Source of the DNA: an uncultured Verrucomicrobiota bacterium
GTDB lineage: Bacteria > Verrucomicrobiota > Verrucomicrobiia > Limisphaerales > UBA9464
Direction of reading: 5' to 3'
Assembly: GCA_903907995.1 (NCBI GenBank)
Contig: CAIVQH010000041.1
Location: 186,001 to 250,000 of the forward strand
DNA length: 64,000 bases
Below the pieces are notes generated by a model. That model was not told the DNA's origin. It did no database searches and was given only the letters and a program-made list of their open reading frames with translations. Each line of letters starts with the position of its first letter. The first letter of the stretch is position 1. Positions 1-7,406 of the stretch are shown in pieces. The translations under genes were made by a program, and so were the position numbers.

Positions 1-969
1 ATGTGCCAGACCGGCCGTCGCAAGAACCAGCAGCCACCGGGCGGCTGGCCCTCGTTTGGCTCGTGTGTCTCGCGCGTTCTGGGCGCGGCGGATCCGGCGG
101 TGCCCGCCTTTGTCGGCCTCGAACCCCGGATGCAGCACCGGCCTTATAACGCCGCCACCGCCGGCTATGCGGGTGTGGCGCACGATGCTTTCCGGCCCGC
201 CGCCGACGCCAAGTCCGACATGGTGCTCAACGGCATCACTACGGACCGCCTCGCCGACCGTCGTTCGCTGCTGACCGCCTTCGACAAGTTTCGCCGCGAC
301 GTAGATGCCAGCGGCCTGATGTCCGGGCTCGATGGCTTCAATGAACAGGCCTTCGGCATGCTCACCTCGAGCCGGCTGCTCGAGGCGCTGAGCGTCGAAA
401 AGGAATCCGCCGCGCTCCGTGAGCGCTACGGCAAGGGCGACATCAAAGTTCACGGCGACGCCGCGCCGATGATGAACGAGCAGTTCCTCGTGGCCCGCCG
501 CCTGGTCGAGGCTGGTGCCCGCTTCGTGACGGTCGCCTACGGCTTCTGGGATTATCACGGCAACAACTTCGGCAATGCCCGCAATGACCTGCCGATGCTC
601 GATCAGGGCGTAAGCGCGCTGCTGGAAGATTTGAAGCAGCGCGGCCTCGACAAGGACGTCAGCGTGCTGATGTGGAGCGAATTTGGCCGTTCCCCCACGA
701 TTAACAAGGACGCCGGCCGCGACCACTGGCCGCGCGCCAACTGCGCCCTGCTCGCCGGCGGCGGCATGAAGGTCGGCCAGGTCATCGGTGCCACCGACCG
801 CCTCGGCGGCGAACCGAGCGAGCGCCCGGTGCAATACGGCGAAGTGTTCGCCACGCTGTACCAGAACCTCGGCATCGACGTGAACAAGGTGACGATCCCC
901 GACCTCACGGGCCGCCCGCAATATCTCGTCCCCGACGGCTGCCAGCCCATGAAGGAACTCGTGGGATGA
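1..969 (+). CDS. DUF1501 family protein, 5' end outside window
   Basis: The frame is open from the first base, and the ATG at 1 is internal. It aligns with the FICYTGRP region of the paralog at 1611-2954, so roughly 130 N-terminal residues, including the expected Tat signal, lie upstream of the window. The visible 322 residues match that paralog nearly end to end: PPGGWPS, ERYGKGD, EQFLVARRLVEAGAR, WSEFGRSP near residue 225, GRDHWP near 240, and the C-terminus QPMKELVG. DUF1501 proteins are exported, sulfatase/alkaline-phosphatase-fold proteins of unknown substrate, usually encoded beside DUF1549/DUF1553 cytochrome-type proteins, as here. The two paralogs also share flanking sequence after the stop codon (ggatgaaga...gggaa), which points to tandem duplication. 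Confidence 0.9.
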   Translation: MCQTGRRKNQQPPGGWPSFGSCVSRVLGAADPAVPAFVGLEPRMQHRPYNAATAGYAGVAHDAFRPAADAKSDMVLNGITTDRLADRRSLLTAFDKFRRDVDASGLMSGLDGFNEQAFGMLTSSRLLEALSVEKESAALRERYGKGDIKVHGDAAPMMNEQFLVARRLVEAGARFVTVAYGFWDYHGNNFGNARNDLPMLDQGVSALLEDLKQRGLDKDVSVLMWSEFGRSPTINKDAGRDHWPRANCALLAGGGMKVGQVIGATDRLGGEPSERPVQYGEVFATLYQNLGIDVNKVTIPDLTGRPQYLVPDGCQPMKELVG

Positions 970-983
970 AGAAGACGGGAATG

Positions 984-1091
984 AACAACGAAGACGCAAA
1001 GACGCGAAGAGAAAGCTCAAGGAACCAAGCCTGATGCCAGCCCCGCCCAACACCCTCTCGCCCTGCTTCGTGCCTTTGCGTCTTTGTTGTT
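984..1091. repeat. Inverted repeat, AAAGACGC-type
   Basis: The left arm at 984-1009 and the right arm at 1066-1091 are inverted copies matching at 23 of 26 positions, separated by about 56 nt. The core is the near-tandem octamer GAAGACGC/AAAGACGC. The same motif recurs at 1104-1127 and, inverted, at 1582-1604 around the next gene. The pair can form a long hairpin just after the DUF1501 stop. Confidence 0.8.
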
Positions 1092-1103
1092 TTCTTCTCG
1101 GAA

Positions 1104-1604
1104 TGAACGACGAAGGCGTTAAGGCGCGAATGGGACAATGAATGATGCCCTTGGCGTTTCCAGAACAGCCGTTGAGGAAGGTGAACGTATCACCGGAAGT
1201 CGAAGCGCTGGCCTCGGTGGCAGTTCGCGCTGCCTTCGATGTTCACAAGGAACTAGGTGCGGGCTTGCTGGAGAACGTTTATGAGGCGGCGTTTGCCCAT
1301 GAACTGGAATTGCGCGGTGTTCGCCATAAGCGACAAGTGCCAATCTCAGTCACCTATAAAGGACGGGGTATGGACCTCGGTTTTCGGGCTGACGTCATTT
1401 TGGAAGAAAGGCTCTTGGTCGAATTGAAAGCCGTCGAACAAGTCATCCCGGTGCATAAGGCACAGGTTATCACTTATCTGAAAATCCTGAATTTCCCGCT
1501 TGGACTGCTCATCAATTTCAACGAAGTCCTGATTAAAAACGGCATCGATCGTGTCCTGAACCTCAATCATCGCATTTCTTAGCGCCTTCGCGTCTTTGTT
1601 GTTC
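1104..1604. mobile_element. GxxExxY gene bounded by inverted repeats
   Basis: Sequence 1104-1127 (TGAACGACGAAGGCGTTAAG then GCGC) and 1582-1604 are inverted near-matches. The right copy starts inside the stop codon of the GxxExxY gene and ends 6 nt before the ATG of the downstream DUF1501 gene. The unit therefore occupies the whole gap between two tandem DUF1501 paralogs. No transposase and no target-site duplication are visible, so mobility is an inference from the architecture only. Confidence 0.4.
1142..1582 (+). CDS. GxxExxY protein (PD-(D/E)XK-like)
   Basis: This 146-residue protein carries the defining motif GLLENVYE (G-x-x-E-x-x-Y; residues about 41-48) followed by FAHELELRG. Further on, ADVILEERLLVELKAVE (about 87-103) resembles the D-(x)n-E-x-K core of PD-(D/E)XK nucleases. 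LKILNFPLGLLINFN near the C-terminus is also typical. The family is small, widespread in environmental bacteria and has no demonstrated function; nuclease activity is only suggested by the fold. ATG 1142 is the only plausible start, and the preceding sequence is repeat DNA. The stop codon overlaps the right-hand inverted repeat. It separates two paralogous genes and is not part of their operon logic. Confidence 0.85.
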   Translation: MMPLAFPEQPLRKVNVSPEVEALASVAVRAAFDVHKELGAGLLENVYEAAFAHELELRGVRHKRQVPISVTYKGRGMDLGFRADVILEERLLVELKAVEQVIPVHKAQVITYLKILNFPLGLLINFNEVLIKNGIDRVLNLNHRIS

Positions 1605-1610
1605 AACTCC

Positions 1611-2954
1611 ATGCTGACCATCCCCGGCAACTCCCACAGCCCCTTTTGCGATGGCCATTCGCGGCGCGACTTCCTGCGCATTGGTGGACTGGCAATGGGT
1701 GGCTTGGCGCTGCCGCAACTGCTCCAGGCCGAACAGCTCTCGGGAATCCGCAAGTCACATAAGGCGGTCATCATGATCTATCTGGTCGGCGCCCCGCCGC
1801 ATCAGGACATGTTCGACCTGAAGATGGACGCGCCGCTGGAGATCCGCGGCCCGCACAAGCCGCGCGTGACCAACGTGCCCGGCATCGAGATTTCCGAGCA
1901 CATGCCATACTGCGCCCGGATTATGGACAAGCTCGTCCCGATCCGCACGATGTACGGCTCGCCCAGCGGGGACCACGACTCCTTCATTTGCTACACCGGC
2001 CGCCCGGTGCCGAATCAGCCGCCGGGCGGCTGGCCTTCCCTCGGCTCGACGCTCTCGAAGCTGCAGGGCCCGACCGATCCGACGATTCCCGCCTTCGTCG
2101 GCCTGGCGCCCAAGGCCGGCCACCCGCCCTATGGTTCCCCCGGCCATCCGGGCTTCCTCGGCCCGACGCACACAGCGTTCCGTCCCAACGGCCCCGGGAT
2201 GGAAGACCTGAAGCTCAACGGCGTATCACTCGACCGCCTCAGTGACCGCCGGGCATTGCTCGCGGGCTTCGACCGATTTCGCCGCGACATGGACAGCAGT
2301 GGGGTGGTCGAAAGCCTCGACGCCTTCAACCAGGAGGCCTTCAACATCCTGACCTCCAGCAAGCTCCTGGAGGCGCTGGATGTGAGCCGCGAACCCGCCA
2401 AGGTCCGCGAACGCTACGGCAAGGGCGATCCGAAGAACTATGGCGACGGCGCGCCCCGCAACTGCGAGCAGTTCCTCGTTGCCCGCCGCCTCGTCGAGGC
2501 CGGTGCCCGTTGTGTGACGCTGAATTTTGGACGCTGGGATTTCCACAGCAACAACCACAGCGAGCTGCTCACACATCTGCCGCTCTTCGACCAGGCCATG
2601 AGCGCGCTCGTCGAAGATTTGCACGAGCGGGGAATGGACAAGGATGTGGCAGTAGTTGCCTGGGGTGAGTTCGGTCGCACGCCGCAGATCAATGCGGATG
2701 CGGGCCGCGACCACTGGCCGCAGCTCGGCTGCGCGCTGCTGGCCGGCGGCGGCATGCGTACCGGCCAGGTGATCGGTGCAACCGACCGGCTCGGCGGCGA
2801 AATCGCCGAACGCGGCGTCCATTTCGGCGAAGTCTTCGCCACACTCTATAACCAGCTCGGCCTCGATACCGCCCAGGTCACACTGCCCGACCTCACCGGC
2901 CGTCCGCACTACTTGGTAGATGGCTGGCAACCCATGAAGGAACTGGTCGGATGA
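1611..2954 (+). CDS. DUF1501 family protein with Tat signal
   Basis: I chose ATG 1611 (MLTIPGNSHSPFC...) rather than the upstream TTG because the upstream bases belong to the AAAGACGC repeat. The 447-residue product begins with a twin-arginine signal, SRRDFLRIGG (about residues 19-28), followed by a hydrophobic stretch, so folded export to the periplasm is expected. Conserved blocks are GAPPHQDMFD, RERYGKGD, EQFLVARRLVEAGAR, WGEFGRTP and GRDHWP, and it ends QPMKELVG exactly like the upstream paralog. The fold is related to sulfatases and phosphatases, but no substrate is known. It lies 37 nt before the DUF1549/DUF1553 gene, its usual partner, and is probably cotranscribed with it. Confidence 0.92.
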   Translation: MLTIPGNSHSPFCDGHSRRDFLRIGGLAMGGLALPQLLQAEQLSGIRKSHKAVIMIYLVGAPPHQDMFDLKMDAPLEIRGPHKPRVTNVPGIEISEHMPYCARIMDKLVPIRTMYGSPSGDHDSFICYTGRPVPNQPPGGWPSLGSTLSKLQGPTDPTIPAFVGLAPKAGHPPYGSPGHPGFLGPTHTAFRPNGPGMEDLKLNGVSLDRLSDRRALLAGFDRFRRDMDSSGVVESLDAFNQEAFNILTSSKLLEALDVSREPAKVRERYGKGDPKNYGDGAPRNCEQFLVARRLVEAGARCVTLNFGRWDFHSNNHSELLTHLPLFDQAMSALVEDLHERGMDKDVAVVAWGEFGRTPQINADAGRDHWPQLGCALLAGGGMRTGQVIGATDRLGGEIAERGVHFGEVFATLYNQLGLDTAQVTLPDLTGRPHYLVDGWQPMKELVG

Positions 2955-2991
2955 AGACAGGAACAACAGCACTGACATTGCAACGCGCATC

Positions 2992-5475
2992 ATGATTTTG
3001 AGCTCTTCCACTTTTCGCCCGCCGACGCGTTGGCGCTTGGGCTGCCTGTTGTTCGGCGCGCTCGCCCTGCACGCCCACGCGTTGACGATCCAGTTCCGCA
3101 GCGGCGTCACCAATCTCGTCCTCAATACCAAGGACGCCCGACAGCAACTGCTCGCCACCACCGCCAACGACTTGGACCTGACCCGTGAAGTGGCCTGGTC
3201 ATCGGAGCCCGCCGGCATCGTCAGCATCGACAAGGCCGGCCGGGCGACGCCCGACGCTGATGGTTCGGCGATCATCACCGCCCGGGCCAAGGACGGCACG
3301 ACCGCCACTTTCCCGGTGACCGTGACGCACGCGTCGCAGCCCGCGCCGATCCATTTCGCGAACCAGATCGTCCCCATCTTCACCAAGAACGGCTGCAACG
3401 GCGGCGGCTGTCACGGCAAGGCCGCCGGTCAAAATGGCTTCCGCCTCTCCCTGCTCGGCTTCGAGCCGGGTGAGGACTACGAACATCTCGTGAAGGAGGC
3501 GCGTGGACGCCGCCTCTTCCCGGCCGCGCCCGAGCACAGCCTGCTGCTGACCAAGGGCACCGCGCAGCTACCGCATGGCGGCGGCAAGCGGCTGGAGCCC
3601 GCCTCCGACGATTACCGGCTGCTCGTGCGCTGGATTTCCCAGGGCATGCCGGTCGGACGCGCCGACGCGCCGACGGTCACCCGCATCGAGGTCTTTCCCA
3701 CCGAGCGCACCCTGCCGCTCAATGCCGAGCAGCAGCTCGTCGTGACCGCACACTACTCCGACGGTTCAACCGAGGATGTGACGCGCGGCGCGCTCTTCGA
3801 ACCGAACGACAAGGACATGGCTGCGACCGACGCCTTGGGCCGGGTCAAAGTCTTCAACCAGCCCGGTGAAGTGGCCGTGATGGTGCGCTACCAGGGCAAG
3901 GTCGCCACCTTCAGCGGGACTGTTCCGCTCGGCGCTCCGGTTGAAAACCTGCCCCTCGCCCGCACGTTCGTAGATGAGCTGGTTTTCAAGCAGCTCAAGA
4001 AGGTTGGAATGCCGCCGAGCGACGTGGCCGACGACGCCACCTTCATCCGGCGCGTGACCATCGACATCGCCGGTCGCCTGCCCACCCCGCAGGAAGCCGA
4101 GGCGCTCGCCAAGGACCCCTCGCCGAACAAACGCGACGCCGTCATCGACCGTCTGCTGGCCTCGACCGATTACGCCGATTACTTCGCCAACACCTGGAGC
4201 GCGCTGCTCCGCAACAAGCGCACCGAGGCCAAGCAGGCCCGCGGTACCTACGCCTTCCACGACTGGATTCGCGACTCGCTCGCGGCCAACAAGCCCTACG
4301 ACCAGTTCGTACGTGAGATCCTGGCCGCGTCGGGCGATGTCACCGAAAATCCGCCGGTGGCGTGGTACCGGCAGGTCCGCACCATGCAGGGCCAGCTGGA
4401 GGACACCGCCGAGCTGTTTCTGGGGCTGCGCCTTCAGTGTGCACAATGCCATCACCACCCCTACGAACGCTGGAGCCAGGCCGACTACTGGAGCTTCGGC
4501 GCGTTCTTCTCGCAGGTCGGCTATAAAACCGGCAGCCAGCCCGGCGAGGACATCATCGTCCACCGCCGCGGCACCGCCCAGGCGACGAACAAGAAGAACG
4601 GCCAGCAGATGAAGCCCGCCGGCCTCGGCGAGCCCGCGCTCGCTCTCGCGCCCGATGATGACCCGCGCCAGGCCCTATCCGACTGGCTGACCAAGCCCGA
4701 CAACCGCTTCTTCGCCCGCGCCCTGGTCAACCGCTACTGGAAGCACTTCTTCAACCGCGGCCTCGTGGAGCCCGAGGACGACATGCGCGACACCAATCCC
4801 GCCACGAATCCCGAACTGCTCGACGCGCTCGCGGCCAATTTCGTGAAAAGCGGCTACGATCTGAAGGGCCTCGTCCGCACACTCACGCGCTCGACGGTCT
4901 ATCAGCTCAGCGCGACACCGAACCAGTACAACGCCCGCGACCGGCACCACTTCGCGCGCTACTATCCGCGCCGCCTCAACGCCGAGGTGCTCTACGACGC
5001 GGTCAACACCATGCTAGCCACGGAGTCGAAGTTCGACGGCCTGCCCGCCGGGACTCGCGCCGTGGCGCTGCCCGACAACAGCTTCAACGCCAGCAGCTAT
5101 TTCCTCACCGTCTTCGGCCGCCCGGAGAGCAGCAGCGCCTGCGAATGCGAACGCAGCATGGACGCCTCGCTGAGCCAGAGCCTGCACCTGCTCAACGCGA
5201 AGGACATCCAGGACAAGCTCGCGGCCGACGCCAGCCGTCCGGCCAAGCTCGCCCTGGAACCCGCCAAGCCGGACGACGTCAAGCTGCGCGATCTCTACCG
5301 CCTGGCCTATTCCCGCGACCCGCAGCCCGAGGAGCTGAAGGTGGCCATCGGCTACGTCACGCAGAAATCCTCCACCGCCAAGGATGATGCCGCCAAGACC
5401 AAGGCCCGTCGCGAAGCCTACGAAGACACCCTTTGGGCGCTGTTGAACACGAAAGAGTTTTTGTTCAATCACTGA
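2992..5475 (+). CDS. DUF1549/DUF1553 cytochrome-type protein
   Basis: The 827-residue exported protein has a signal peptide (hydrophobic LGCLLFGALALHAHA, about residues 16-30). A bacterial Ig-like (BIG2) domain follows (about 35-115), then a haem-type motif CNGGGCH at about 135-141 (C-x4-CH, usual in this family). A second Ig-like segment (about 225-310) precedes the DUF1549 domain with CAQCHHHPYERW at about 483, a canonical CxxCH. The DUF1553 domain fills the rest and ends in LLNTKEFLFNH, the family's typical last residues. Such proteins are abundant in Planctomycetes and Verrucomicrobia and are thought to be periplasmic redox or polysaccharide-associated proteins; the reaction is unknown. 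It follows its DUF1501 partner by 37 nt. Confidence 0.92.
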   Translation: MILSSSTFRPPTRWRLGCLLFGALALHAHALTIQFRSGVTNLVLNTKDARQQLLATTANDLDLTREVAWSSEPAGIVSIDKAGRATPDADGSAIITARAKDGTTATFPVTVTHASQPAPIHFANQIVPIFTKNGCNGGGCHGKAAGQNGFRLSLLGFEPGEDYEHLVKEARGRRLFPAAPEHSLLLTKGTAQLPHGGGKRLEPASDDYRLLVRWISQGMPVGRADAPTVTRIEVFPTERTLPLNAEQQLVVTAHYSDGSTEDVTRGALFEPNDKDMAATDALGRVKVFNQPGEVAVMVRYQGKVATFSGTVPLGAPVENLPLARTFVDELVFKQLKKVGMPPSDVADDATFIRRVTIDIAGRLPTPQEAEALAKDPSPNKRDAVIDRLLASTDYADYFANTWSALLRNKRTEAKQARGTYAFHDWIRDSLAANKPYDQFVREILAASGDVTENPPVAWYRQVRTMQGQLEDTAELFLGLRLQCAQCHHHPYERWSQADYWSFGAFFSQVGYKTGSQPGEDIIVHRRGTAQATNKKNGQQMKPAGLGEPALALAPDDDPRQALSDWLTKPDNRFFARALVNRYWKHFFNRGLVEPEDDMRDTNPATNPELLDALAANFVKSGYDLKGLVRTLTRSTVYQLSATPNQYNARDRHHFARYYPRRLNAEVLYDAVNTMLATESKFDGLPAGTRAVALPDNSFNASSYFLTVFGRPESSSACECERSMDASLSQSLHLLNAKDIQDKLAADASRPAKLALEPAKPDDVKLRDLYRLAYSRDPQPEELKVAIGYVTQKSSTAKDDAAKTKARREAYEDTLWALLNTKEFLFNH

Positions 5476-5506
5476 GCCGTCGGTTACTGGTATGGAACCC
5501 GACGGC
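5476..5506 (+). terminator. Hairpin after DUF1553 gene, overlapping next start
   Basis: GCCGTCGGTT (5476-5485) pairs with AACCCGACGGC (5496-5506) with one bulged base, directly after the stop codon. The loop holds ATG 5492, the start of the MORN-type gene. There is no U-tract, so this may be a weak terminator or a structure affecting initiation of the downstream gene. Confidence 0.3.
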
Positions 5507-6361
5507 AGGCAGGTCAGCTATCATCCGAACGGTCAGATTGCCTCCGAGATGACCTATGTAGATTCGCGCGTAAGCGGCAGATTGCCTCATGGCATGACAC
5601 GCTCGTGGTATCCAAATGGAGTTTTGGCCGCAGAAATCCCGACGCAGTTTGGGAAAGTTCATGGGATAGTTCGGAATTGGGATAGCGATGGAAATTTGAA
5701 ATGCCAGTCCACCATGGAGCATGGGACTGGCGTCTGGAAAATGTGGAACGATCACGAACGGGCGGTCATGGAAACGGCCATGCAGAATGGCGCGCATCAT
5801 GGACGCTTTCGCATGGTCCTGGAAGACGGTGAAATTTTTGCCTCCAGTTACTGGCATCATGGTCGCCAAGTTTCCCAAAAACGATATCTGGCGCTTTGCG
5901 AAACGGACCCCACCCTGCCCCGCTACGACAATCTTCGCGCTGCTCCGAAGCGCCGTAAACCAGCCCCGGGGAAAAATCCGCCTGAAAAGAGCGTTGAAGA
6001 ACGGTCCCGCCATGACGGGTTAATTGCCCGCTTGCTCAACAGCCGCAAGGCAGAAGCCAGAATCTGGCTGCGGTCTTCGCCCGACGAGAATGCCTTCACC
6101 TTGGGAGAGCTGCCCACGACCCGCCAGTCGCTGGAGTTGGCAGAAGAGGCCTACACTGCCGGAGCCGTCACTGTATTGGCCGTTGAGATCAATGACTGCG
6201 AGAACGGCCAACAGAATTCCGGTAAACTCGTCATTGAGCTGCCGAAAGCCAAGGCGAAGCGAAAACGGATCATCGCCTGGGTGAACGAGCAGGCTGAACT
6301 TCAAGGTTTTGATCCCGAGTCTGACAACGGCGAGACACATCTGTTTCTCCCTCTCGATTAA
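5492..6361 (+). CDS. MORN/YwqK-like repeat protein with C-terminal domain
   Basis: The 289-residue protein has no signal peptide. The N-terminal half contains MORN_2/YwqK-type units: SYHPNGQIASE (about 9-19), SWYPNGVLAAE (about 38-48), and weaker units near VRNWDSDGNLK and VWKMWNDHE. A charged linker (about 150-175) leads to a separate C-terminal alpha/beta domain of about 115 residues with VLAVEINDCENGQQNSGKLV and GFDPESDNGETHLFLPLD; I associate this with unnamed PVC-group proteins but cannot give it a function. YwqK-like repeats occur in some proposed antitoxins, but no toxin gene is adjacent. The start ATG lies in the loop of a hairpin; the next in-frame ATG is at 5549. The gene sits between the DUF1553 3' end and a relic of a second such end. 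Confidence 0.65.
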   Translation: MEPDGRQVSYHPNGQIASEMTYVDSRVSGRLPHGMTRSWYPNGVLAAEIPTQFGKVHGIVRNWDSDGNLKCQSTMEHGTGVWKMWNDHERAVMETAMQNGAHHGRFRMVLEDGEIFASSYWHHGRQVSQKRYLALCETDPTLPRYDNLRAAPKRRKPAPGKNPPEKSVEERSRHDGLIARLLNSRKAEARIWLRSSPDENAFTLGELPTTRQSLELAEEAYTAGAVTVLAVEINDCENGQQNSGKLVIELPKAKAKRKRIIAWVNEQAELQGFDPESDNGETHLFLPLD

Positions 6362-6376
6362 GGCACAACCTTTCCC

Positions 6377-6412
6377 TTGCTGAACGCGAAAGAATTCCCA
6401 TTTAACCATTGA
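6377..6412 (+). pseudogene. Relic of a DUF1553 C-terminus
   Basis: Translation of 6377-6412 gives LLNAKEFPFNH then stop. This matches LLNTKEFLFNH, the last 11 residues of the DUF1549/DUF1553 protein ending at 5475. Nothing upstream in this frame resembles the family because the MORN-type gene occupies it. This is either the remnant of a second, mostly deleted DUF1553 gene or a duplication of the 3' end when the MORN-type gene arrived. Confidence 0.6.
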
Positions 6413-6521
6413 GGTAGCCACTTCGGGAAGGACCCCTGACAGTAAGGGCGCCAACGGGCCGCCGGCGGCGAATCAAAGGGCCGCGCAACTTTCCATGGCT
6501 GACCTCACGTCTCGGTCCCGG

Positions 6522-6552
6522 GTGGCCCCTGCCGGCAAGATGCCGGGGGCAC
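6522..6552. repeat. GC-rich hairpin, REP-like
   Basis: GTGGCCCCTGCCGGC and GCCGGGGGCAC form an interrupted stem around AAGAT. It lies in the gap 6413-6577 between convergent genes and could be an extragenic palindrome or terminator. I see no gene in the rest of that gap. Confidence 0.35.
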
Positions 6553-6577
6553 GTTGGGCGGCCATTGGCCAATCGGC

Positions 6578-7087
6578 TCACTGAGGGCGTTGAATCATCT
6601 TGGCGGTCGCCAAAAACTGCTCCACCGAAAGCCGGATGATCCGGTCGAAAAACGAGTGCAGAACAACCATGGCGAAAAGGCCGGGTTTCCCGGCGCTTTC
6701 CGGGGCACGTTGTTCCTGAAATTCGGCCAGATAGTGGATGAGCACCGTGCGTAGCGCGCCGATTTCCCGGATCAGCTGGGCGATGTCGTAATGCTGTTCC
6801 CAGCGGATGTGTCCGTGATAGGCGGCAAACCGAGCCGACTGCTCCTTGATCTCATGGTTGAACGCATCGGTGAGGGTCCGGTTCAGGTCATCGAGAATGT
6901 TGGGAATGTGGTCCCTGAGCTGGTGCGGGGTCAGATGATCCGTGGCGGGCAGCTTTTCATGCTCCTGAATCCCAACCATCCATTCGGACAGTATCTGATG
7001 CCGGCGGTCGGCCAGAAAATTGGAAAGACTGCAGCCGACGATCTGCTGCTCAGGCGATGGCTCAGGTACGCTGATGCTCATGGGCAT
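6578..7087 (-). CDS. Stand-alone RsbRD-N-like sensor domain
   Basis: The 169-residue soluble protein resembles the RsbRD N-terminal domain: LSNFLADRRHQILSEWM, LPATDHLTPHQLRDHIPNIL, and ARFAAYHGHIRWEQHYDIAQ followed by IREIGALRTVLIHYL. This all-helical domain normally forms the N-terminus of stressosome RsbR paralogs or sensor histidine kinases. Here the protein stops right after it, with no STAS, PAS or kinase domain, so any output must be through a partner. ATG codons at 7087 and 7081 (MPM...) are equally possible starts. It is a single gene on the minus strand, convergent with the upstream block and divergent from the PPC-domain gene. Confidence 0.65.
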   Translation of the reverse strand: MPMSISVPEPSPEQQIVGCSLSNFLADRRHQILSEWMVGIQEHEKLPATDHLTPHQLRDHIPNILDDLNRTLTDAFNHEIKEQSARFAAYHGHIRWEQHYDIAQLIREIGALRTVLIHYLAEFQEQRAPESAGKPGLFAMVVLHSFFDRIIRLSVEQFLATAKMIQRPQ

Positions 7088-7406
7088 GTTCAGGTGAAAA
7101 TTCCGATTTCCATCTAAGGTTTACGATGCTGCTTCGGTCCGGTCGATTTTCAAGGGGTTTTGTCGGTTGCCATGCGGTTTGATCGGGTCGCAAACGAATT
7201 TCGCCGCCGCATCCCCCATCTCTCCCCGCATAACCCATTCGCGCGGCTGGTCACGCGGGCGACTGAACCCGCAGAATTTATCCACAGCTCCTGCATCATC
7301 CCGAATTTGACCGGCCGTCAGAGCGTCTTGCTCTGTCTCCCGGGCCCTCCACGTGAGCTTCAATTCGACGATGGGAACGAAGCCGGCCGACCGGCACCGG
7401 GACTGA
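7088..7406. other. Divergent intergenic region, no gene recognised
   Basis: These 319 bp separate the RsbRD-like gene (minus) from the PPC-domain gene (plus) and should contain both promoters. Small ORFs on both strands here show no family-like composition. No repeat or convincing promoter boxes were found by eye. Confidence 0.5.

Noticed and set aside
7121-7363. 80-codon minus-strand ORF and 90-codon plus-strand ORF in the divergent gap
   Set aside because: They overlap each other, lack start-site support and show no recognisable motifs.
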